From: DATKSS01 sp049582065
Lineage (GTDB): Bacteria; Chloroflexota; Dormibacteria; Dormibacterales; Dormibacteraceae
Reading direction: 5' to 3'
Assembly (NCBI GenBank): GCA_049582065.1
Contig: JBAUTF010000112.1
Coordinates: 1-6,012, forward strand
DNA length: 6,012 nucleotides
The position numbers and the translations under genes were made by a program. The notes below the pieces were generated by a model. The model was given only the letters and a program-made list of their open reading frames with translations, did no database searches and had not been told where the DNA came from. Below, piece by piece: positions 1 to 5,834 of this stretch (positions are counted from its first letter, which is position 1; each line of letters opens with the position of its first letter).

Positions 1-370
1 CGCGAGTGAGCAGGATGAAGCGAGATCGCAGCAGCCTTGCCGCCGCTTGTCCACGCAGCGCCGGGCGCCAGCGAAAAGTGAACTCAGGCATGCCGTCGCC
101 AACGCGCACCTGGAGGTCGAACCCGGACGAGCAGACATCTTCGATAACGACCCCGTCTCGCGACTTCCACGCGCCGCGGGTAAGGGGTTCCCACGCCACA
201 TTGGCGAACGGGCGATTGGAAGAATCGACCTGCACGGCAAGAGTGGGGGCGGCCGCGTCGTTCCATGCGTCGAGCTCGCCGGCTGTAGCTTCGTCGATCA
301 GCGCGTCGACCCAGGGCAGCGCGCTCTCGATGCGGATGCGTTCACCGGCCGTTTGCAGAGTTCGCTTCAA
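1..370 (-). CDS. N-terminal part of unidentified cluster protein (possibly HPr-kinase-like), runs off left edge
   Basis: Reading right to left, a frame stays open from the TTG at 370-368 to the window edge, giving 123 residues with strong G/C preference at third codon positions. An in-frame stop lies at 433-431. Between that stop and base 370 there is no ATG or GTG, so TTG is the only usual start; it overlaps the TGA of the preceding glycosyltransferase as TTGA. No good Shine-Dalgarno precedes it, so translation is probably coupled. The start reads LKRTLQTAGERIRIESALPW, followed by an acidic helix-like stretch (VDALIDEATAGELDAW, residues 21-36). A beta-rich segment then leads to a basic end, FRWRPALRGQAAARLLRSRF (residues 99-118). 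No signal peptide or membrane segment is visible. The basic RWRPA...LLRSRF segment recalls N-terminal parts of HPr-kinase-like P-loop proteins in exopolysaccharide clusters, but the diagnostic P-loop would lie outside the window. I am confident it is coding and unsure of its function. Confidence 0.72.
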   Translation of the reverse strand, partial: MKRTLQTAGERIRIESALPWVDALIDEATAGELDAWNDAAAPTLAVQVDSSNRPFANVAWEPLTRGAWKSRDGVVIEDVCSSGFDLQVRVGDGMPEFTFRWRPALRGQAAARLLRSRFILLTR

Positions 371-1542
371 GCGTGCGCGACCAGTCCAAGTCGGCGGCCT
401 ACGGCGGGAGCCATGCCGCTCAATGCGAGCTCATAGGTCTCTGAAAGGTCGCGGCCGAGCACCGCGGGATGGAATCGGTCGCCGAGGTGATGGCGCGCCG
501 CACTGGCCATCCTCGCCCCTTCATCAGGATGGTCGAGGACGTATGCAAGCGCCTTGGCCAGCAACTTTGGATCGCCCGGCGGCACCAACAGGCCTGTTCG
601 ACCTGGGACGACGACCTCTGGCACCGCATTGACCGCGGTGGCGACCACCGGCACCCCGCATGTCATCGCCTCGACGATCGAGCACGGCAGGCCCTCGTAC
701 CGGCTGGCCAGAGTGAAAACGTCGAATGCGGGCAGCAGGTCGGCGACGTCGCGGCGCTCACCAAGGAGGAGGAAACGATCGGTCAGTCCTCGCGCCCGGA
801 TGAGCTTTCTGGTGGCTTCCATCAAAGGCCCGTCACCCACCCAGACGCAGTACGCGTCCCGGTGGCCCATGGCGTCGAACGCCGCCACCAGGTCTTGAGG
901 CGCTTTCTGTGCCGCAAGCCTGCCTACGGTTCCGACGACGAGAGCGTCTTCAGGGAGTCCCAGCATCCGACGCGCGGCTGCGCGTCGAGCGGGGGAGGTG
1001 GCGGGGATGTCGGCTGTGATCGCGCTTGCGATGGCCCGAGTCCGCTCAGCCGGGGCGATCTTGAGGCTGATCGCCTGGGCGGCCACCGCTCCTCCCACCG
1101 CAAGGAACTGATCCGTGATGCGACCCAGCCGTCTTTCCATCTCGACGTAAGTCGCGCGTACTGGCCAGGCCTGGAAGTCGTGGAAAGGAAAGCCGTGAAA
1201 GGTATGAACGATCGCGGGAATGCCCGCGCGATGCGCTGCCAACCTTCCGATGGCTCCGGCTTTGCTGCTGTGCGTATGAACCACGTCGAACCGCCGCTTG
1301 CGAAACTCGCTCAAGAGCTCCTGCATCGCCCTGACGTCCTCGCGGAGGTTGATGTCCGGGCGCATATGGGCAAGTCGCACGACTTCAAAGCCCGCGCTTT
1401 CTGCCTCGGCCAGCAGCGGTCCGCCCGGCGCCGACAGGATCGTCACCGAGAAGACGTTGGGGTCGAGCGCCAGCGCGCCTCGGAGAGCCACACCCCCGGC
1501 TCCCGCGATGAAGCGGGTGATGACTTGGGCGACCCGGACCAT
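367..1542 (-). CDS. Family 4 (GT-B) glycosyltransferase
   Basis: This 391-residue protein has the size and two-lobe layout of a GT4 retaining glycosyltransferase, which moves a sugar from a nucleotide donor to a lipid-linked oligosaccharide at the inner face of the membrane. The N-terminal lobe starts VRVAQVITRF with a glycine-rich loop at 14-17. It carries HTHSSKAGAIGRLAAHRAGI (89-108) and HTFHGFPFH (113-121), typical of GT4 enzymes in capsule clusters. The donor lobe has VGRLAAQKAP (206-215, with R208 and K213 placed for phosphate contact). It also has the E-x7-E signature in SRYEGLPCSIVEAM (280-293; E283 and E291), then GVPVVAT and GLLVPPGD (317-324). There is no signal peptide or membrane span. 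The ATG at 1542-1540 overlaps the dehydratase stop as TAATG, with a weak purine-rich stretch (GGACGG) six bases upstream. Donor and acceptor sugars cannot be read from the sequence. Next to amino-sugar genes, a PglA-like step onto a diamino-sugar lipid is possible, but this is inference. Confidence 0.93.
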   Translation of the reverse strand: MVRVAQVITRFIAGAGGVALRGALALDPNVFSVTILSAPGGPLLAEAESAGFEVVRLAHMRPDINLREDVRAMQELLSEFRKRRFDVVHTHSSKAGAIGRLAAHRAGIPAIVHTFHGFPFHDFQAWPVRATYVEMERRLGRITDQFLAVGGAVAAQAISLKIAPAERTRAIASAITADIPATSPARRAAARRMLGLPEDALVVGTVGRLAAQKAPQDLVAAFDAMGHRDAYCVWVGDGPLMEATRKLIRARGLTDRFLLLGERRDVADLLPAFDVFTLASRYEGLPCSIVEAMTCGVPVVATAVNAVPEVVVPGRTGLLVPPGDPKLLAKALAYVLDHPDEGARMASAARHHLGDRFHPAVLGRDLSETYELALSGMAPAVGRRLGLVAHA

Positions 1543-3062
1543 TAGAACCCGTCCGGATAGGGCGCCGCGAGGGCAGGAGCTCTGACCGGCATCGGTTTCG
1601 CAAATGCGGGTAGGAGGTCCGCGAGGTGCCCGCGCACCAGGTCGCTTCGATTGGCCGCCGCAGCTGCGATCAGACGATCAAGGATTGCATCAAGATCACC
1701 GGCCGCGGGTGCCGGCCTGGTCGCCCAGATCCGGGGGTGGTCGGTGCACAATCGTTCCTCGGCTTCGCTGAACAGCGCCTCGTTGAGCTTTTCCCCGCCG
1801 CGCAGGCCCGTAAAGCTGATTTCGAAGTCGCCCTCGTGCAGGTGGAACTGCGCCGCGTAATTGCGAACGAGGTCGACGATGCGAACCGGGTCACCCATGT
1901 CGAGTACGAATGTCTCGCCCAGCTCCGCCATGCTGGCCGCCTCGATGACCAGGCCGACCGCCTCCTCAACCGTCATGAAGAATCGGGTCACGTCGGGATG
2001 GGTCACGGTGACGGCTTCGCCGTTCTCGATCTGCTCCGAAAGCACCGAGAGAAACGAGCCGCGGCTGCCAAGCACGTTGCCGAATCGGACCGACGCAAAC
2101 CTTGTGAATCCCCCGGCACCGGCCTGGACGATCATCTCGGCCACACGCTTCGAAGCTCCAAGGATTGAGATGGGGTCTGCAGCTTTGTCGGTCGAGATGT
2201 TGATGAACCGCTCGACACCGTTGGCGATAGCCGCATCCACGAGGTGTCTGGTCCCCAACACGTTGGACTTGATGCCTTCGCACGGGTGCCGCTCGAGGAG
2301 CGGAAGGTGCTTGTGGGCGGCCGCGTGGAAGATGACCTCGAATCGGAGGTCAGAGCAGAGTTGGCGTATCCGATCGCGGTCCCGGATGTCGGCGATCAGC
2401 AGCTCATCGCTGTCGAGAAGGGCCTGGCCGTCGAGCTGCATCTGGAGGCGATGCAGGTTCGACTCATCGTGGTCAAGCATGTAGAGGGCAGCGGGCCGGA
2501 AGGCCTTGATCTGGCGGCACAGCTCGCTTCCGATCGAACCCCCGGCTCCGGTCACGAGCACGCGCTTGCCCTCGACCACAGCGCGCGATGCCGTGCGCAC
2601 CACATGCATCTCCTGCCTGCCGAGCAAGCGATCCACCCGCAGGCGGCGGAGGTCGCTGATTCGAGCGTCCCGCTCGAGCGCCGCCCCAAACGAGGGCAAA
2701 TACCGAACACTTACTCCCGCCGCGCTGGCCGACTCGGCGAGCCTCCGGATCTCCTGCGGCCTGAGCGACGGTATGGCCACAATCGCGACGTCGGCGGAGT
2801 ACGCCGATGCAATTGATTCCAGGTCAGAGGTCCGGCCCAGCACGCTCAATCCCGCGGCTCCCTTGTTCGCCGGGTCGTCATCGAGAAATCCGATTGGAGT
2901 CAGCCCGTAGTCGTGCGTCCGGCGGAGGTCGCGCGCAAGCGTCCTTCCCGCTTCGCCGGCACCGACGATGATCGTGCGCAGCGCTCCACCGTTTCTTGCC
3001 CGGCGAGGCGTCCTGGGCAAGGTCGTGGGATGCAACACATCGTCTGAGATCTCCAGGGCCAT
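1542..3062 (-). CDS. FlaA1/CapD-like nucleoside-diphosphate-sugar 4,6-dehydratase (membrane-segment-free form)
   Basis: The 506-residue protein has two Rossmann units. The first is a CoA-binding-like nucleotide-sensing domain with IIVGAGEAGRTLARDL (31-46) and GFLDDDP (58-64). The second is the catalytic SDR domain of the Polysacc_synt_2 family. It carries VTGAGGSIGSELCRQI (170-185) for NAD(P), HAAAHKHLPLLE (246-257), ISTDKAADPISILGASKR (289-306, K305 catalytic), RFGNVLGSRGS (326-336), HPDVTRFFMTVEEAV (355-369) and TGLRGGEKLNEALF (418-431). Characterised relatives (PglF, WbpM) make UDP-4-keto-6-deoxy-HexNAc from UDP-GlcNAc, so this is the expected first step here, feeding the adjacent aminotransferase. 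Full-length relatives are about 600-660 residues with several N-terminal membrane helices. This one starts with a short basic, proline-containing tail and has no hydrophobic span, so it is probably cytosolic. The position that is Tyr in classic SDRs and Met in WbpM is Leu301. The ATG at 3062 overlaps the upstream stop as TGATG and has GGAG ten bases before it. The exact substrate is inferred. Confidence 0.94.
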   Translation of the reverse strand: MALEISDDVLHPTTLPRTPRRARNGGALRTIIVGAGEAGRTLARDLRRTHDYGLTPIGFLDDDPANKGAAGLSVLGRTSDLESIASAYSADVAIVAIPSLRPQEIRRLAESASAAGVSVRYLPSFGAALERDARISDLRRLRVDRLLGRQEMHVVRTASRAVVEGKRVLVTGAGGSIGSELCRQIKAFRPAALYMLDHDESNLHRLQMQLDGQALLDSDELLIADIRDRDRIRQLCSDLRFEVIFHAAAHKHLPLLERHPCEGIKSNVLGTRHLVDAAIANGVERFINISTDKAADPISILGASKRVAEMIVQAGAGGFTRFASVRFGNVLGSRGSFLSVLSEQIENGEAVTVTHPDVTRFFMTVEEAVGLVIEAASMAELGETFVLDMGDPVRIVDLVRNYAAQFHLHEGDFEISFTGLRGGEKLNEALFSEAEERLCTDHPRIWATRPAPAAGDLDAILDRLIAAAAANRSDLVRGHLADLLPAFAKPMPVRAPALAAPYPDGF

Positions 3063-4285
3063 CAGACGGCCACTCCAAGCGGCGGCATCGTCAGCCCTTC
3101 CTCGGTGGATCGCCGCAGACCGTCTATCTCCTCGCAGACGCGATCGATCTGGTCTGCGGTCAAGCCGGGATAGAAGGGAAGGGACAAAATCCTTTCAAAG
3201 ACCGCGTCTGCCACCGGAAACGATTGGCTCCCCTGGCCGGCGAGCAGCCTCTGGAAGTACGGCTGCCGGTGATTTGGGATGAAGTGGACCGAGCAATCCA
3301 CGCCCCGCGCCGACATCTGAGTCATGAAGGTGTCCCGGTCGATCCCAAAGCTGGCGTCGAGCTGCACAACGTACAGGTGCCATGCGTGTTCTCCGCTCTC
3401 AGGCGACGGCGGGGTCTGCAGGCCGTCGATCCCGGAGAGCCGGCGCTCGTATGCCTCAGCGATCTCGCGCCGCCGGCCCTGCCACTCCGCGAAGTGCAGC
3501 AGCTGACCACGCCCGATCGCGGCCTGGACATCGGTCATGTTCGCCTTGATGCCGGCCAGGTCGACCTCGTATCGCCACCCCGATCCCGGTAGATACCGCT
3601 TCCAGGCATCGCGGCTCATGCCGTGAAGGCGAACCTGGCGCGCGTAATCGGCCAGCTCGGGGTCTTCGGTGGTGATCATCCCGCCTTCGCCGATCGGCAA
3701 ATTCTTGGTTGCGTAGAAGCTGAAGCACGTCGCTGCGGAGATCGTTCCCACCCACCGATCGCCGACCTTGGTTCCGACTGCGTGGGCGGCGTCCTCGATG
3801 ACCCGTGTGAGCGGCAATCCCGCTGCTGCAGCCATCTCCAGGATGGGAGCCGGAAAACCGCCGAAATGGAGCACGACCATGGCGTCCACAGGGCCTGTTC
3901 GGCGGACCGCGTCGGCGACCGTTTCGGCGTCGGGCATCAACGTGCGCGCGTTCACATCGACGAAGACGGGTTCGAGGCCTGCGTGGACGATGGCGTGGAC
4001 GGCTCCACAGAAGGTCATCGTCGACGTGAGCACCCTGGCGCCGGGTTGAAGATGCAGGGCGCGCAGTGAGATCTCGATTGCCGCCGTGCAGGATGCGACT
4101 GCCACCGCATGCTGCGCACCGACAAGCCTCGCGAACTCGCGCTCGAACTCGATGACCTCAGGTCCGGTCGTGATCCATCCCGAAGCGAGGACGCGGGCCG
4201 ACGCAGCCTGCGCCTCAGCGCTGATTTCCGTCTTCGCGAAGGGAATCCGGTTCACCTGGATGGACTCGCCTGGGACTTGGGTCAA
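3062..4285 (-). CDS. DegT/DnrJ/EryC1/StrS family PLP-dependent sugar aminotransferase
   Basis: This 407-residue protein is a fold-type I, PLP-dependent enzyme that aminates keto-sugar nucleotides, usually from glutamate. Recognisable stretches are GWITTGPEVIEFEREFA (36-52), ASCTAAIEISLRAL (64-77, phosphate-binding region), TFCGAVHAIVHAG (91-103), PVFVDVNARTL (106-116), IEDAAHAVGTKVG (163-175, with Asp165 expected to hold the pyridine nitrogen) and SFYATKNLPIGEGGM (189-203, with Lys194 as the PLP lysine). Further on are RLHGMSRDAWKRY (219-231) and VHFIPNHRQPYF (333-344), the usual C-terminal substrate-side motif. Length and motif order are complete. With the dehydratase next door, the predicted reaction is 4-amination of a UDP-4-keto-6-deoxy-HexNAc, like PglE or related enzymes; the sugar itself is not proven. 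The start given is TTG at 4285, which overlaps the co-polymerase stop (TTGA) and has GTGGGGT six bases upstream. An in-frame GTG at 4255 (then NRIPFAKTEIS) begins close to where family members normally start and is a real alternative. Confidence 0.95.
   Translation of the reverse strand: MTQVPGESIQVNRIPFAKTEISAEAQAASARVLASGWITTGPEVIEFEREFARLVGAQHAVAVASCTAAIEISLRALHLQPGARVLTSTMTFCGAVHAIVHAGLEPVFVDVNARTLMPDAETVADAVRRTGPVDAMVVLHFGGFPAPILEMAAAAGLPLTRVIEDAAHAVGTKVGDRWVGTISAATCFSFYATKNLPIGEGGMITTEDPELADYARQVRLHGMSRDAWKRYLPGSGWRYEVDLAGIKANMTDVQAAIGRGQLLHFAEWQGRRREIAEAYERRLSGIDGLQTPPSPESGEHAWHLYVVQLDASFGIDRDTFMTQMSARGVDCSVHFIPNHRQPYFQRLLAGQGSQSFPVADAVFERILSLPFYPGLTADQIDRVCEEIDGLRRSTEEGLTMPPLGVAV
3073..3076 (-). 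promoter_or_regulatory. Shine-Dalgarno GGAG for the dehydratase
   Basis: GGAG on the minus strand lies ten bases before the ATG at 3062, within the final codons of the aminotransferase. It supports the ATG that overlaps the stop as TGATG. Confidence 0.5.
4253..4255 (-). other. Alternative GTG start of the aminotransferase
   Basis: GTG in frame at residue 11 of the longer call. It is followed by NRIPFAKTEIS, and DegT-family proteins commonly begin with an equivalent I-P-F-x-K/R-P/T segment within a few residues of the start. A purine-rich AGGCGAG sits nine bases upstream. Starting here would leave a gap of 26 bases after the co-polymerase stop instead of a 4-base overlap. Confidence 0.4.
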
Positions 4286-5661
4286 CGATTACCCCACAGG
4301 TCGGACACGACTTCACTGTTCATTCCGCCGGTCGCGTCTGACGCGTCCTTGCGCAGCACTGCGAAGCGAGGCAGGGTCTTGACCGGCCTCTGGGAATCCC
4401 TTCCAAGACGCCGAGCGGGCGCGTGGACGATTACACCGACCAATGGCCGGCCGCTGAACGTGACCAGGTCTCTGACCGGGGCGAGGGCAGCCTTGCGAAC
4501 GCGCTCGGTTGCCACAAGCACGAAACCGAAGGACGGTGAAGCGGCGCCGTTTCGATAGCGGGAAGGGGCGTCCTCGGCCGAGAAGATCGCGAGTCCTTTG
4601 CCTTCCCCCTGGCCGGGCACGTGCAGACTCTTGGCGAGCGCCGACAGGTTGGGGGTGTCGCCCACTCCGAGGACTTCCACCGCGTCCACGTCCACGAGAC
4701 TGGCTGCCATCTTGAGTCGGTCGGGCAGCGTGCCGGTTGAATCGGGCAGCCAGCCCAGCAGGGGCGCCCCGAGAGCATCGGCGATCACCTCGCCATTCGA
4801 AAGCGTGGGGCCGAACGTCTCCAGGATTGAGGCTGCTCCGACGCCGAGGATCACCCCGATCACGAGTGCCAGCGCGAGCTCAACCGGCAACCGCGAGGGA
4901 TCGGGATGCGCGGGAGGGCTCGCTCGGTCGATGACCGACGGTGTCGGCACCGAGCCACTTGGAATCAGGCTGTTGCGCTCCGCTTCGAGCTGAAGCTCTT
5001 GCTGTGTGAGGGAAGTTCGCTGGTTGCTGTATGCGGTGATCCGGTCGGCCAGGATCTGCGCCTCGACAGCGGCGGGCCCTGGATTGCTCGGATCCACTCG
5101 TATGTTCTGGAGCTGCTGTTCGAGGGAGGCGACCTGCTGGTCGATCTGCGCGATCTGGTCGTTGGCGGTGTTGATCCGATCATCCAGCGCCGCGCGCTGC
5201 GACGCCGCGCTCACGGCCAGCCGGGTTTGAATCAGATCGTCTGCGAGGGCGTTGGCGATGTTGGCTGCAGCCACGGCATTGGAGTCCTGGACGGACAGCT
5301 GCAGCACTCCGGAGGTGCCGAGCGGCGCCAGTGTGATGTTGCTCACAACCCGGACGGGGTCTCTGACGACACCGGCCTTGGCCAGCGCGGCGATCACATG
5401 CGAGGGGCTTGTCACAATCGCCTTGGCGGCGTCCGAGATTGAGGTCGCTTCGGTCAGCGACGTGGGAGCGGGCGCATCGAGGACCAGGCGTGTCGATGCT
5501 GTGTACGTCGGCGCCTGAATCACGTTGTAAGCGGTGACTGCGCCGGCGCTGACGAGGACCATCACAACAATCACGACCCAGTGGCCCAACAGAATTCGGC
5601 GTGCGACTTCTTGCAGTGCCATGTGGCTAGGCGTCGCCTCTGCCAACCCGGTCATCGACAT
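4282..5661 (-). CDS. Wzz-type polysaccharide co-polymerase with degenerate BY-kinase-like C-terminal domain
   Basis: This 459-residue inner-membrane protein has the layout of chain-length determinant/co-polymerase proteins, which set polymer length with Wzy or assist export. A short cytoplasmic start is followed by a first membrane helix (about 28-47, WVVIVVMVLVSAGAVTAY). The next stretch is an extracytoplasmic Wzz domain beginning YTASTRLVLDAPAP (53-66), with a Gln/Asp-rich coiled-coil stretch (about 150-230). The proline-rich pre-membrane motif RASPPAHPDPSRLPVELAL (246-264) leads into the second helix (about 258-280). The C-terminal 180 residues follow the order of a tyrosine-kinase (BY-kinase) domain: LGAPLLGWLPD (297-307), GVGDTPNLSALAKSL (332-346) where a Walker A loop would sit, and FGFVLVATERVRKAALAP (378-395), then GRPLVGVIVHAP (404-415). 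The Walker lysine and acidic Walker B residues are not recognisable, and there is no tyrosine-rich tail. It is first in the operon. The ATG at 5661 lacks a clear ribosome-binding site; in-frame ATGs at 5655 and 5622 are alternatives. Confidence 0.9.
   Translation of the reverse strand: MSMTGLAEATPSHMALQEVARRILLGHWVVIVVMVLVSAGAVTAYNVIQAPTYTASTRLVLDAPAPTSLTEATSISDAAKAIVTSPSHVIAALAKAGVVRDPVRVVSNITLAPLGTSGVLQLSVQDSNAVAAANIANALADDLIQTRLAVSAASQRAALDDRINTANDQIAQIDQQVASLEQQLQNIRVDPSNPGPAAVEAQILADRITAYSNQRTSLTQQELQLEAERNSLIPSGSVPTPSVIDRASPPAHPDPSRLPVELALALVIGVILGVGAASILETFGPTLSNGEVIADALGAPLLGWLPDSTGTLPDRLKMAASLVDVDAVEVLGVGDTPNLSALAKSLHVPGQGEGKGLAIFSAEDAPSRYRNGAASPSFGFVLVATERVRKAALAPVRDLVTFSGRPLVGVIVHAPARRLGRDSQRPVKTLPRFAVLRKDASDATGGMNSEVVSDLWGNR
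4291..4297 (-). promoter_or_regulatory. Shine-Dalgarno-like GTGGGGT before the TTG start of the aminotransferase
   Basis: On the minus strand GTGGGGT lies six bases before the TTG at 4285, inside the last codons of the co-polymerase. With the TTGA overlap it supports the TTG start through coupled translation. The match to the anti-Shine-Dalgarno sequence is only partial. The competing GTG at 4255 has AGGCGAG nine bases upstream. Confidence 0.4.
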
Positions 5662-5747
5662 CGACGTGAAGAGGGCGCTTCATGGATCGCAACGAGCGTA
5701 TTCGAAGTCCGTCGCGATTCCTGTAGGGAAGAATGGCATTGGGCGGG

Positions 5748-5762
5748 GCGGTGTCCCACCGC
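5748..5762 (-). repeat. Perfect hairpin GCGGTG-TCC-CACCGC in the operon leader
   Basis: Six base pairs with a three-base loop, extendable by two G-T wobble pairs on one strand, about 86 bases before the co-polymerase ATG. There is no following T-run, so it is not a standard terminator. If transcription starts upstream, it would form in the 5' leader; otherwise it could be an operator. Function unknown. Confidence 0.45.
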
Positions 5763-5790
5763 TTACGGGACGCGCGTCAGGGACTGTCCC
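5753..5790. repeat. Cluster of four GGGAC/GTCCC half-sites
   Basis: GTCCC at 5753-5757, GGGAC at 5767-5771, GGGAC at 5780-5784 and GTCCC at 5786-5790 (plus strand). The last two form the palindrome GGGAC-T-GTCCC, and the first two form an inverted repeat with a 9-base loop. The longer word TGTCCCA occurs at 5752-5758 and 5785-5791, 33 bp apart. This is compatible with a repressor/activator site or alternative RNA pairing. No regulator family is recognised. Confidence 0.4.
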
Positions 5791-5824
5791 AAACGGAGTA
5801 GTGAGTCTGTCTCGACGAAGATGG

Positions 5825-5834
5825 GAGTCGACTC
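5825..5834. repeat. 10-bp perfect palindrome GAGTCGACTC
   Basis: A perfect palindrome in the leader region about 165 bases upstream of the co-polymerase start. One 10-bp palindrome in 350 bases is not far from chance, so a role as a binding site is only a possibility. Confidence 0.25.

Noticed and set aside
6..632. Plus-strand open frame of 208 codons at the left edge
   Set aside because: Its product is Arg/Ser/Pro-rich without domain features, and it spans antisense to both the fifth gene and the glycosyltransferase end. The minus-strand frame has better codon character and operon continuity.
469..1545. Long plus-strand open frame of 358 codons
   Set aside because: It is antisense to the glycosyltransferase, whose GT4 motifs are unmistakable. 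The product is low-complexity and rich in Arg/His/Gly, with no family features, as expected from the antisense of a GC-rich gene.
2244..2816. Plus-strand open frame of 190 codons inside the dehydratase, with similar ones at 1626-2168 and 1861-2484
   Set aside because: Antisense shadows of a gene with complete catalytic motifs; no recognisable domain or ribosome-binding site.
2996..3592. Plus-strand open frame of 198 codons over the aminotransferase
   Set aside because: Antisense shadow; the minus-strand frame holds the full DegT motif set including Lys194.
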